From Nonomuraea sp. PA05 (GTDB lineage: Bacteria > Actinomycetota > Actinomycetes > Streptosporangiales > Streptosporangiaceae), in assembly GCF_008086045.1 (NCBI RefSeq), contig NZ_VSEY01000018.1, forward strand, positions 1 to 64,000: a DNA stretch of 64,000 nucleotides. The letters are read 5' to 3'. The notes below the pieces were generated by a model. That model saw nothing but the letters and a program-made list of their open reading frames with translations. It was not told the origin of the DNA and did no database searches. Positions 41,917 to 49,491 of the stretch are shown piece by piece (within the stretch, counting starts at the first letter, position 1; each line of letters starts with the position of its first letter). The position numbers and the translations under genes were made by a program.

Positions 41917-42889
41917 GGTCCTTCCGGGGCTTTTCCGGCTGCCTTTCCCGCGTCTTCTCCTGTGGCGTCAGGGCGGCTTCGCGCAGCGCCCGTGCCAAGC
42001 AGGCGGCGGCCTCGGGCATCGGGCCCGGCATCCTGGCCAGCAGGAGGCGGCGCTGCTCCTGCGGCCCGCCGCGTACCGGCAGGACGCGCACGCCCGGCGG
42101 CACGGCGGCCGCCAGCATGGCGGGCACGGTGGTGAGCCCGCAGCCGGCGGCCACGAGCGCGAGCTTGGCCAGCCAGTCGCGAGCCGAGTGCGCGATCTCC
42201 GGCCGCTCGTCCAGCCCCGGCCAGGCGCCCATGCCCGTGCTGTCGCCCGTTCCCCCGGCGGCGGCCGAACCCGGACCGGCGATCCAGCGCTGCCCGTGCA
42301 GGTCGGCGACGTCGATGTCCGTGCCGCGCGCGAGAGGATGGCCCGCCGGGACGGCCACGCACAGCCCGCGTTCTGTGAGGGTCTGGATCTCCAGCGCCGG
42401 CGTCTCCGCGTCGGGCGGCCGGAACGGCGGGACCGAGGCGATGAGCGCGAGATCGAGCGCGCCCGCCCGCAACGCCCGGACCAGCACCGGCGTGCGCCCC
42501 TCCCGGGAGTTGACCGTGATGGCGGGGTGCGTGGCGCGCAGCGCGGCCAGCGCCCGGGGCACCAGATCGGCGCCCGCGCTGGCGAACCAGCCGAGGCGCA
42601 CCATCCCCGGCTCACCGGGCAGCCCGGCCAGCTCGCGCGCCCCCGCGTCCACCTGATCGACGACGGCGGCGGCGCGGCGCAGCACGATCCGCCCCGCCGC
42701 GGTGAGGCGGACGCCGTCGTGCCGCCGCTCCAGCAGGGACGCCCCCGCCGCCCGTTCGAGCGAGGCGATCTGGCGGGAGACGGCCGACTGGGTGTAGCCG
42801 AGCGCGGTGGCGGCGGCGGTGAGCGTGCCGCGCTCGGCCACCTCGCGGAAGACCCGCAGCGCGGTGAGGGAGGCGTCGGTGAAGGCCAT
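41903..42889 (-). CDS. LysR-family transcriptional regulator
   Basis: 328 residues, ATG complement at 42887-42889 (an in-frame GTG sits nine bases further out). The winged-helix domain is textbook: LRVFREVAERGTLTAAATALGYTQSAVSRQIASLERAAG. The rest is the effector-binding periplasmic-protein fold (VRLGWFASAGADLVPRAL, AAVPAGHPLARG). The C-terminal tail is charged and probably disordered. It diverges from an SDR gene across 72 bases, the classical arrangement of a LysR regulator and its target. Confidence 0.9.
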   Translation of the reverse strand: MAFTDASLTALRVFREVAERGTLTAAATALGYTQSAVSRQIASLERAAGASLLERRHDGVRLTAAGRIVLRRAAAVVDQVDAGARELAGLPGEPGMVRLGWFASAGADLVPRALAALRATHPAITVNSREGRTPVLVRALRAGALDLALIASVPPFRPPDAETPALEIQTLTERGLCVAVPAGHPLARGTDIDVADLHGQRWIAGPGSAAAGGTGDSTGMGAWPGLDERPEIAHSARDWLAKLALVAAGCGLTTVPAMLAAAVPPGVRVLPVRGGPQEQRRLLLARMPGPMPEAAACLARALREAALTPQEKTRERQPEKPRKDLTPP

Positions 42890-42961
42890 GACATTCACGC
42901 ATACCATAGATGACAGATTCTCGTTGGACGCATACCCGTCCGCGTTCCTAGCCTGGCTGCC
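42890..42961. promoter_or_regulatory. LysR/SDR divergent control region with CGCATACC direct repeats
   Basis: The octamer CGCATACC occurs at 42898-42905 and again at 42929-42936, 31 bases apart, close to three helical turns, in the only spacer between the divergent LysR and SDR genes. They could be half-sites bound by the LysR tetramer. No clear palindromic T-N11-A box was found. Confidence 0.4.
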
Positions 42962-43807
42962 ATGACGAACGCACCTCGCGTCGCCCTCGTGACGGGCGCG
43001 ACTCAAGGATTGGGCCTCGCGCTGGTGGAAGGCCTGGCCAGGCGGCTGGACGCCGCCGACACCGTCTACCTGACCGGCCGCGACGCCGGGCGCGTGGCCG
43101 AGGCGACGGCGAGCATGCCCCGGACGGGCGCCCGCGTACGCGGCGAGCTCCTCGACGTCGCCGACCCCGGCGCCGCCGCCCGCCTGGCCGAGGCGATCAA
43201 GGAGCGGCACGGCGGAGTGGACCTCGTGTTCGGCAACGCCGTGATGCGGGTGGGCCCCGATGACGACCCGCGTGCCGTGCTGGACGAGTACACCCAGGTG
43301 AACAACTTCGGCACCACCAGGCTGATGCGGGCCTTCACGCCGCTGCTGCGGGACGGCGGGCGGTTCGTGGTGGTGGCCAGCTCGCTCGGGACGCTGCACC
43401 ACCTGGCGCCGGTGCTGCACGACCGCTTCGACGGGCTGACCTCGCTCGACGAGGTGGACAAGCAGGTCGCGGCCTGGCGCGACGCGGTCATGGACGGCAG
43501 CGCCGCCGCCGGTGCCTGGCCGGGCTTCATCAACATCCCGTCCAAGATCGCCCAGGTGGCGGCCGTGCGCGCGCTCGCCGGCGAGCGCCGCGCCGAGGAC
43601 GCCCGGCGCGGCATCCTGCTCGCCGCCGCCTGCCCTGGCATGATCAACACGCCGACCTCCGGCCTGTGGTGGGACGTCTCCGGCGCCGCCTCCCCCGCCG
43701 ACGCCGCCGTCCCCCTCCTGGACCTGGCGCTCGGCCCGGCGGATCCGGACCGGTACGGCCAGCTCGTCCGGTTCGGCAAGGTCCTGCCCTGGAAGCCCCG
43801 CGGGTGA
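42962..43807 (+). CDS. SDR family protein with altered active site
   Basis: 281 residues. The cofactor motif TGATQGLG at 11-18 and VVVASSLG (catalytic-Ser strand) are normal, and the overall layout is that of the carbonyl-reductase (CBR1) type. However, four residues before the conserved Lys (Lys195 in INIPSK) stands Asn191 where the catalytic Tyr is expected. Either the subfamily uses another residue or the protein is not a dehydrogenase. Divergent from its probable LysR regulator. Substrate unknown. Its final codons are part of a 32-base tandem repeat that continues beyond the stop. Confidence 0.82.
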   Translation: MTNAPRVALVTGATQGLGLALVEGLARRLDAADTVYLTGRDAGRVAEATASMPRTGARVRGELLDVADPGAAARLAEAIKERHGGVDLVFGNAVMRVGPDDDPRAVLDEYTQVNNFGTTRLMRAFTPLLRDGGRFVVVASSLGTLHHLAPVLHDRFDGLTSLDEVDKQVAAWRDAVMDGSAAAGAWPGFINIPSKIAQVAAVRALAGERRAEDARRGILLAAACPGMINTPTSGLWWDVSGAASPADAAVPLLDLALGPADPDRYGQLVRFGKVLPWKPRG

Positions 43808-43871
43808 GCAAGGCCCTGCTCCGGCGGCCCCGCGCGTGAACAGCGTCCTGCTCCGGCAGCCCCGCGCGTGA
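43776..43871. repeat. 32-bp tandem repeat, three units across the SDR stop codon
   Basis: Three related units end in CGCGNGTGA at 43807, 43839 and 43871; the first is the end of the SDR gene itself. The rest of the gap to the next gene (43872-44029) shows no further feature beyond a strong Shine-Dalgarno. Confidence 0.6.
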
Positions 43872-44029
43872 GACCCGGTGCCTGCCGTCCGCGCAGCTCA
43901 GCGCCGTTTGCCGCCGGGTGGCCAGGGTAGTCGGAGCTCGTCACATCGGCGGCCCGAGCCACCACCAACCCCTTCGGCGACCCCCCACGCCCGCAGCAAG
44001 CCTTCGAGGGAGGGTCGTGAGGAGGGGCC

Positions 44030-45202
44030 TTGATCGAGATCCACGGGGTGTGCGAGCCCAAGTTCGACGCGGTCCGGGAGGCGTTCGCGCGTAACTTCCA
44101 CGAGGGCCGGGAGCAGGGCGCCTCGGTGACCGTCTACCAGCGCGGCCGGGCCGTCGTCGACCTGTGGGGCGGGCAGGCGGGCCAGGACGCCGCCTGGCGG
44201 CAGGACACGATCACGCTCCTCGCCTCCGCCACCAAGGGACTGGTGGCGGCGGCCACGATGCTGCTGGTCGATCGCGGACAGCTCCACCTCGACACGCCGA
44301 TCGCGGAGTACTGGCCGGAGTTCGCGGCGGGCGGCAAGGCGGACATCCCGCTGCGGTGGGTGCTCGGTCACCGGTCGGGGGTGGTGACCGTCGACCCGCC
44401 GCTGACACTGCTGGACATCGAGGGAGGCACGGCGGTGAGCGACGCCCTGGCCGCCGCCGTGCCCGCGTGGGAGCCGGGACGGGCGCACGGCTACCACTGC
44501 CTGACCATGGGCTGGCTGGTCGGCGAGGTCATCAAGCGGGTCACGGGGATGCCGGTGCAGCGCTACTTCGCCGCCGAGATCGCCGGCCCGCTCGGCCTCG
44601 ACCTCCACATCGGCCTGCCCGACGCCAGGGAACGGCGACTCGCCGACCTCGTGCCGCCCACCGCGGAGCAGCTTCTCCAGGGGCGCGCCAACCCCGAGCT
44701 CGCCGGGCTCAACCGGGCCATCTGCGACCCCGCGTCCCTCTTCCACCGCTCCACCTTCGGCAGCGTCGCCCTGGCGGGCAACCCCCTCGCCGCCGCCAGC
44801 GTGCCGCAGGCCGAGATCCCGTCCTGCTGCGGGGCGGGCAACGCCTCAGGGCTGGCCCGCATGTACGCCGCGCTCGTCGGCGAGGTGGACGGCATCCGCC
44901 TGCTGCGCCCCGAGACGGCCGACCGGGCGCGGACCGTGGAGGCCAGCGGGATGGACCTGGTGCTGCGGTGCCGGACGGCGTACGGGCGGGGGTTCATGCT
45001 GCCTGGCGGGCCGATGTGGCCGGGCGACTGTTCTCCCACCGCGTTCGGGCATCCGGGAGTGACCGGGGTGTTCGCCTATGCCGATCCGGATCATGAGCTG
45101 GGGTTCGCGTACGTGCCCAACAGGATGACGGAGCTCATCGAGGGCGGGGACGATCGGGTCAGGCACCTCGTCGAGGCCACCCACCGCTCCGCCTGCGCCT
45201 GA
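44030..45202 (+). CDS. Serine hydrolase, beta-lactamase/EstB-type esterase
   Basis: 390 residues from TTG 44030; GAGGAGG at 44019-44025 supports this start and no nearby ATG exists. SATK (Ser66-Lys69) is the SxxK nucleophile motif, Tyr155 in YHC takes the place of YxN, and FGHPG near the C-terminus resembles the HxG motif of family VIII esterases. No signal peptide, so it is probably a cytoplasmic esterase rather than a true beta-lactamase. HRSGVVTVDPPLTL and YHCLTMGWLVGEVIKRVTG are family-typical. Transcribed alone; an IS element lies 59 bases past its stop. Confidence 0.85.
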   Translation: MIEIHGVCEPKFDAVREAFARNFHEGREQGASVTVYQRGRAVVDLWGGQAGQDAAWRQDTITLLASATKGLVAAATMLLVDRGQLHLDTPIAEYWPEFAAGGKADIPLRWVLGHRSGVVTVDPPLTLLDIEGGTAVSDALAAAVPAWEPGRAHGYHCLTMGWLVGEVIKRVTGMPVQRYFAAEIAGPLGLDLHIGLPDARERRLADLVPPTAEQLLQGRANPELAGLNRAICDPASLFHRSTFGSVALAGNPLAAASVPQAEIPSCCGAGNASGLARMYAALVGEVDGIRLLRPETADRARTVEASGMDLVLRCRTAYGRGFMLPGGPMWPGDCSPTAFGHPGVTGVFAYADPDHELGFAYVPNRMTELIEGGDDRVRHLVEATHRSACA

Positions 45203-45261
45203 GCGCACGATCAGCGGCACACGGCGCGTGTTCAAGGCGGTGCGGCCTCGCGTCATGACTA

Positions 45262-45278
45262 GGGCGTGTCCCGCGATC
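45262..45278 (+). repeat. IS left terminal inverted repeat
   Basis: GGGCGTGTCCCGCGATC, preceded by TA; 47-base untranslated lead to the transposase start follows. Confidence 0.75.
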
Positions 45279-45308
45279 TTTGTTGGCGGTTTGGTGTAGA
45301 TCATCCGT

Positions 45309-46225
45309 GTGGATGATGAACGGCTGAAGCGTCATGATCTGACGGATGAGGAGTGGGCGCGGCTGGCGCCGCTGTTGCCGGCGCAAAACGTGCATGGTGC
45401 CAGGTGGAGCGATCACCGGACGGTGATTAACGGGGTGTTCTTCCGGACCCGAGCGAGCTGCGCCTGGCGGGACCTGCCGCCGTGTTACGGCAAGTGGAAG
45501 ACGGTGCACAACCGGCATCGCCGCTGGTCACTGGACGGGACGTGGGAACAGATCCTGGACGGGCTGCGCGCCGGGTGCGACGAAGCAGAGGGCCAGGACT
45601 GGACGGTCAGCGCCGATTCCACGATCGTGCGGGCGCACCAACATGCGGCCGGGGCGCGTCGAGCCCCGGCCGTCGACATCACTCAAAAGGGGCCGGTAAA
45701 GATCACGAGCGGGTGACGAAAAGCGGTCGGGAAGCGCTCGGACGGTCCCGGGGCGGCCTGACCACGAAGATCCATCTGGTCGCCGACCGGCGGTGCCGTC
45801 CGATCGCCCGGCTCACCTCGCCTGGCCAGCACGCCGACTGCCCGAAGTTCCTCGCGCTGATGGAGTCCATCCGCATCCGCCGCCGCGGCGTGGGCCGCCC
45901 TCGCAAGAGGCCAGCCCGTGCCCTGGCCGACAAGGCCTATTCCTCCCGCGCCAACCGGCGCTACCTGCGGCGACGCGGCATTAAGGCCGTCATTCCGGTC
46001 AAGAAGGACCAGGCCGCCCACCGCGTCAACCGCGGCTCCAAAGGCGGCCGGCCACCGGTCTTCGACCGCGATGCCTACAAGGAACGCAACACCGTCGAGC
46101 GCTGCGTCAACAAGCTGCGTCAGCACCGTGCCGTCGCTACCCGCTACGACAAGCGAGAACGCATCTACCAGGGCACCATCGACGTCGCTTCGATCCGCAT
46201 CTGGCTCCGCCATCCCGTCACATGA
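45309..46225 (+). CDS. IS5-family transposase, two frames joined by -1 frameshift
   Basis: Frame A (45309-45716, 135 residues) begins GTG-MDDERLKRHDLTDEEWARLAPLLP, the DUF4096 start of IS5/IS427 transposases, and carries the first catalytic Asp in VSADSTIVRAH. Frame B, to 46225, carries the second Asp in HLVADRR or LTSPGQHAD and the Glu in ERNTVERCVNKLR, completing the DDE triad. A_AAG_GGG at 45686-45692 shifts ribosomes by -1 exactly from frame A to frame B, giving ...DITQKGAGKDHERVTK..., about 305 residues. No inactivating mutation is seen, so it may be active. Confidence 0.88.
45686..45692 (+). promoter_or_regulatory. Programmed -1 frameshift heptamer A_AAG_GGG
   Basis: Frame A codons are AAG GGG preceded by A; slipping back one base gives AAA GGG, with near-cognate pairing retained. 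The new frame is the one that stays open to the end of the transposase. Confidence 0.75.
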
Positions 46226-46232
46226 TCACGGG
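46213..46232. repeat. 20-bp direct repeat, copy 1, at the transposase stop
   Basis: TCCCGTCACATGATCACGGG, containing the transposase stop codon, is repeated exactly at 46950-46969 on the other side of the methyltransferase gene. Confidence 0.9.
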
Positions 46233-46243
46233 CTACTGTCTCG

Positions 46244-46873
46244 CTAGGGGAGGCGGGCCAGCAGGTGGGCGTCGAGGAAGCCCCGTTCGGAGGCAGGGTC
46301 GTGGAGCAGCCGGGCGAACGGGACGAGCCCGGCCCCGGCCAGCAACTCGGCGAACCGGTCCACCGGCCAGCTATAGGCGGGCGTCACCTTGTGGTCGAAG
46401 CGGACCGGCTCCGATCCGTCGGTCGCGAAGAACGAGACCAGGAGCATGCCCCCTGGCGCCAGGACACGCACCTGCTCGGCGAGCAGCGCGGGCAATTCCC
46501 CAGGAGGGGTGTGGATCATCGAGTAGTGGGCCAGCACCCCGCCGAGCGCGCCGTCCTCGACCGGCAGGGCCTCCATCCGCGCCTCGTCAAACTGCAGCGC
46601 CGGATGGGCCCGCCGGGCGTAGTCGACCATGCCCGGGGAGAGGTCGAGCCCGAAAGCGTCCAGCCCCAGGTCGTGCAGCATGGCCGTCAGATGTCCAGGC
46701 CCGCACCCGACGTCGGCTGCCCGCAGATTCCCCGTCTCGCGTACCAGCTCGGCGAAGGTACCGATCATGTTCCGCGAGAAGGGCTGCGTCTCCAACCGAT
46801 TAGCGAACATCGACGCATACAGCTCGACGACCCCTTCGTAGGCCGCCCTGGTCTGGTCCTGGTGCTCCATCAT
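46244..46873 (-). CDS. Class I SAM-dependent methyltransferase, within the IS bounds
   Basis: 209 residues from the ATG complement at 46871-46873 (the next codon is also ATG). The S-adenosylmethionine loop is ADVGCGPGH (53-61), then GLDLSPGMVDYARR, ARMEALPVEDGALGGVLAHYSMIH and VRVLAPGGMLLVSFF, all standard for small-molecule class I methyltransferases of the Methyltransf_11/25 type. Substrate unknown. It runs opposite to the transposase and lies between two copies of a 20-base IS sub-terminal sequence, so it was either captured as a passenger or trapped between two IS ends. Confidence 0.85.
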   Translation of the reverse strand: MMEHQDQTRAAYEGVVELYASMFANRLETQPFSRNMIGTFAELVRETGNLRAADVGCGPGHLTAMLHDLGLDAFGLDLSPGMVDYARRAHPALQFDEARMEALPVEDGALGGVLAHYSMIHTPPGELPALLAEQVRVLAPGGMLLVSFFATDGSEPVRFDHKVTPAYSWPVDRFAELLAGAGLVPFARLLHDPASERGFLDAHLLARLP

Positions 46874-46949
46874 GGGAAGGGAAGCTAGCACCCGCGCACG
46901 TCCGCAGCTCCTCCGAGCCCGTGCCGACCCCCGCACCTGAGACCGACCG

Positions 46950-46969
46950 TCCCGTCACATGATCACGGG
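46950..46969. repeat. 20-bp direct repeat, copy 2
   Basis: Identical to 46213-46232. Here it continues into ACAGGCCC and TA, the sequence that matches the left end of the element. Confidence 0.9.
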
Positions 46970-46977
46970 ACAGGCCC
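46961..46977 (-). repeat. IS right terminal inverted repeat
   Basis: Read on the minus strand it is GGGCCTGTCCCGTGATC, differing from the left end at two positions, and is followed by TA. The gap from here to 47059 shows no other feature. Confidence 0.7.
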
Positions 46978-47059
46978 TAACACGTCACGCAATAAGGCGG
47001 GCAGGCGCAGGCGCGCGGGCGAGCAGGCGGGCGGCCTTGTCAGGCGCGCGCTCAGGTGG

Positions 47060-47560
47060 TCAGAGGTACGGGCCGCTGCCCGGGCCGCCGGTCGGTGGGC
47101 GGGCGCCGGGGAGGTCCGGGCGGGACTGCTGGAGGGTGAGGCCGACCCGGATGCCCTGGAAGACGCCTTCCAGCCACCCCACGAGCTGGCTCTGCGCGAT
47201 CCGGATCTCGGACTGGGTGAGGGTCCCGGAGGAGGCGGACGGCAGCAGCCGCTCCAGCTCCTCCCGCAGCTCAGGAGCCACGGAGTCGCCGATCTCCTCG
47301 ACGACCCTGGCGTGGATGTGCTGCAACTGGTCGCGGGCGTGCTCGTCCAGCGTCATGCCGCGCGCCTCGTCGAGCAGCGACCGGGCCATGGTGCTGACGC
47401 GCAGCAGCCGTGCGGGTTCCTTGACCCGCCCGATCTCGGCCTCCACGGCCGATTCCGCCGACGGACCGGCGGGGCCGTCGGGTGAGGGCGGGCCGGTGGA
47501 TGGGCGCGGGCCGGGGCCCGGAGGTACGTCCGGCTGGTGCGGTCCGGGTGCTGGTGTCAT
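47060..47560 (-). CDS. bpa: Bacterial proteasome activator (Bpa, DUF2587)
   Basis: 166 residues. After a Pro-rich disordered N-terminus (1-33) comes the four-helix Bpa core: EEIGDSVAPELREELERLLP and LTQSEIRIAQSQLVGWLEGVFQGIRVGLTLQQ are diagnostic. The protein forms rings that open the actinobacterial 20S proteasome independently of ATP and ubiquitin-like Pup. The extreme C-terminus is GPYL, where the well-studied homologue has GQYL, the tail that docks in the proteasome alpha-ring; Tyr-Leu is preserved. Stands alone just beyond the IS right end. Confidence 0.93.
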   Translation of the reverse strand: MTPAPGPHQPDVPPGPGPRPSTGPPSPDGPAGPSAESAVEAEIGRVKEPARLLRVSTMARSLLDEARGMTLDEHARDQLQHIHARVVEEIGDSVAPELREELERLLPSASSGTLTQSEIRIAQSQLVGWLEGVFQGIRVGLTLQQSRPDLPGARPPTGGPGSGPYL

Positions 47561-47651
47561 CTCGACGTCCTAAGCGGTCGCGGATCGCTCGAAAGCGCGG
47601 TCATGACGCCCTCCTGCCCGCATTCGCGCTGCTCACGCCCCCGCCACGCGA

Positions 47652-48494
47652 TCAAGGCGGCAGCGGCAGCTCGTCCAGGACCTTGGCGGCCAGGTCGCGG
47701 GCGGGCTGTTCGTAGGCGCCGGCGAGGGCACGGGTGACCTGCTCGGCCCGGATGGCGGGCCAGTCGGGCGGCAGGTGTTCGGCGGGCAGGTGCGGGTCCT
47801 GGCGGACGAGTTGCAGCCAGTCGGTGTGCAGCAGAAGCTGGCGCGCCAGGTCGTCGGGGAGGGCGGCCTGGGGGTCCGGGGTGTCCCAGCGGTCGAGGAA
47901 GGCGCGGTAGCGGGCGGCGATCTGCCCGGTGTCGAAGGCCTTGCGGACGAGGTCGGCCGACTCGGTCGGCTCGGCGGCGCGGGCGGTGAGGACGGTGACG
48001 TGGTCGTGCAGCCCGAGGCCGGCGACGATGGCGCGGACGTCCTTGACACCGGGAGCGATCCACATCCCGCTCTGCAGCAGCCCGAATCCCGCCCAGATGA
48101 GCTGGGAGCGCAGATCGTGGCGGGTGGCGCGGCGGTCGTCTGGCAGGGAGAAGCCGACCATGGTCCAGGCGCCGTCCCAGTCGCGGTTGACGGCGCCGGT
48201 CTCCCACATGCGCCGCCGCCCGTCCTCCAGGACGGCCGTGGCGTGCGGGGTGAGCCCGAAGTAGGTCTTGCGCCCCGAACGGTGCCGGGCCAGCAGCCCG
48301 CGTTTGGCCATGCGGGTGAGCGTGGAGCGCACGGCCTCCTCGGTCACGCCGAGCCGGGCGAACACGTCGATGACGCTGCCGGAGTACACGGCGACGTCGC
48401 GGCCCAGCGCGTAGACGCCGAGGAAGCTGAACATCAGCGACTGTGGGCGCGTGGACGGGGCGTGAGGCAGGTCGTCTCCCTCGCGGAAAGTCAC
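47652..48494 (-). CDS. PaaX-family transcriptional repressor
   Basis: 280 residues. N-terminal winged helix RPQSLMFSFLGVYALGRDVAVYSGSVIDVFARLGVTEEAVRSTLTRMAKRGLLARHRSGRKTYFGLT (about 18-83) followed by the central WDGAWTMVGFSLPDDRRATRHDLRSQLIWAGFGLLQSGMWIAP and a helical C-terminal domain, as in PaaX, the phenylacetyl-CoA-responsive repressor. It is divergent from an operon containing an acyl-CoA ligase, so its effector is probably the CoA ester made by that enzyme (inference). Confidence 0.9.
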   Translation of the reverse strand: MTFREGDDLPHAPSTRPQSLMFSFLGVYALGRDVAVYSGSVIDVFARLGVTEEAVRSTLTRMAKRGLLARHRSGRKTYFGLTPHATAVLEDGRRRMWETGAVNRDWDGAWTMVGFSLPDDRRATRHDLRSQLIWAGFGLLQSGMWIAPGVKDVRAIVAGLGLHDHVTVLTARAAEPTESADLVRKAFDTGQIAARYRAFLDRWDTPDPQAALPDDLARQLLLHTDWLQLVRQDPHLPAEHLPPDWPAIRAEQVTRALAGAYEQPARDLAAKVLDELPLPP

Positions 48495-48523
48495 AAGCCG
48501 AGGGTAGACGGATTCGACTTATT

Positions 48524-48557
48524 GGGCAAAACTTTGACGCAAGTCGCAAGTTTGCCC
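48524..48557. promoter_or_regulatory. Inverted repeat operator between the PaaX gene and the SDR operon
   Basis: GGGCAAAACTT (48524-48534) and AAGTTTGCCC (48548-48557) form a dyad with one extra A in the left arm, around a 13-base core. It is the only strong dyad in the 94-base divergent gap and is unusually AT-rich for this genome, fitting a PaaX-family site acting on both promoters. Confidence 0.55.
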
Positions 48558-48588
48558 CACGTTCGAAGCGCGACACGAGGTGACGTGT

Positions 48589-49491
48589 ATGGATTTGTCA
48601 GGAAAAGTGGCTGTGGTCACGGGTGCCGGTCGCGGTCTCGGCCGCGCCTACGCCGAGGCGCTGGCAGCAGCGGGTGCGGCCGTGGTGGTCAACGACGTGG
48701 ACGCCGCGACAGCCGAGGAGGCGGCCGGGACGATCAGGAAGGCGGGCGGCCGGGCCGTCGCCGCGCCGGGCGCGGTCGGCGGCACGGAGGTGGCCGAACG
48801 CCTGGTGGCCACGGCGGTGGCGGAGTTCGGCCGGCTGGACGTCATGGTGACCAACGCCGGCGTGCTGCGCGACCGGGTGTTGTGGAAGATGACCGACGAC
48901 GACTTCGACACGGTCATCGACGTGCACCTGCGCGGCACGTTCAGCTGCGCCAGAGCCGCCGCCGTACGGATGCGCGAGCAGGGCGAGGGCGGCAGGCTGA
49001 TCCTCATCTCCTCCCCCGCCGGGCAGCGCGGCAACTTCGGCCAGACCAACTACGCCGCCGCCAAGGCCGGCATCGTGGCGATGGCCCGCACCTGGGCGAT
49101 GGAGCTGGCCAGGGCGGGCATCACGGTGAACGCGGTGGTGCCGGTGGCCGCCACCGAGATGACCAAGACCATCCCCGCGTTCGCGCCGGTGCTGGAGGAG
49201 GCCGAGCGCACCGGCGCCCCGCTGCCCGCCTGGCTGCGCAGGGACGAGGGCATGGGCACGGTCGAGGACGTGGCCGGGCTGATCGTCTACCTCGCCTCCG
49301 GAGCATCCGGGGAGGTGACCGGGCAGGCCATCGGTGTCGGCGGCGACAAGCTCGCTCTCTGGTCGCACCCGGCCGAGAAGGCGGTCGCCTACGCCGACGG
49401 CGGCTGGAGCGCCGACGCGATCGCCGGAGCGTGGGGCGAGTTCGAGCCCGAGACCTACGGCATCCCCGCGCCCGAGGTGCCCGCGCCATGA
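48589..49491 (+). CDS. SDR oxidoreductase, MFE-2-like 3-hydroxyacyl-CoA dehydrogenase type
   Basis: 300 residues from ATG 48589, with ACGAGG eight bases upstream (an in-frame GTG at 48580 is less likely). TGAGRGLG at 11-18, NAGVLRDRVLWKMTDDDFDTVIDVHLRGTF, ISSPAGQRGNFGQTNYAAAKAGI with Tyr155 and Lys159 give a complete SDR active site. RDRVLWKMTDDDFD is typical of the dehydrogenase part of multifunctional enzyme 2, suggesting oxidation of a 3-hydroxyacyl-CoA. First gene of a five-gene operon; ATGA overlap with the amidohydrolase. Confidence 0.88.
   Translation: MDLSGKVAVVTGAGRGLGRAYAEALAAAGAAVVVNDVDAATAEEAAGTIRKAGGRAVAAPGAVGGTEVAERLVATAVAEFGRLDVMVTNAGVLRDRVLWKMTDDDFDTVIDVHLRGTFSCARAAAVRMREQGEGGRLILISSPAGQRGNFGQTNYAAAKAGIVAMARTWAMELARAGITVNAVVPVAATEMTKTIPAFAPVLEEAERTGAPLPAWLRRDEGMGTVEDVAGLIVYLASGASGEVTGQAIGVGGDKLALWSHPAEKAVAYADGGWSADAIAGAWGEFEPETYGIPAPEVPAP

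Larger units (their letters stand above)
45262..46977. mobile_element. IS5-family element with apparent passenger methyltransferase
   Basis: A 17-base left end GGGCGTGTCCCGCGATC (45262-45278) has its best inverted match at 46961-46977 (15 of 17), and both are flanked by TA (45260-45261 and 46978-46979), as expected for IS5/IS427-type target duplication. The interval is 1716 bp, against ~0.9-1 kb for an ordinary element of this group, because a 0.7-kb segment with a methyltransferase gene lies between the transposase stop and the right end. A 20-base copy of sub-terminal sequence also sits directly at the transposase stop. An alternative is a normal IS ending near 46250 plus a leftover end of another copy at 46950-46979. 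Confidence 0.65.

Noticed and set aside
44030..45202. True beta-lactamase conferring resistance
   Set aside because: No signal peptide and YHC in place of YxN; closer to family VIII esterases.
46213..46250. Sequence right after the transposase as the sole right end of the IS
   Set aside because: Only the inner CCCG and GATC parts match the left end; the copy at 46961-46977 matches over 17 bases with TA flanks. Kept as an alternative only.
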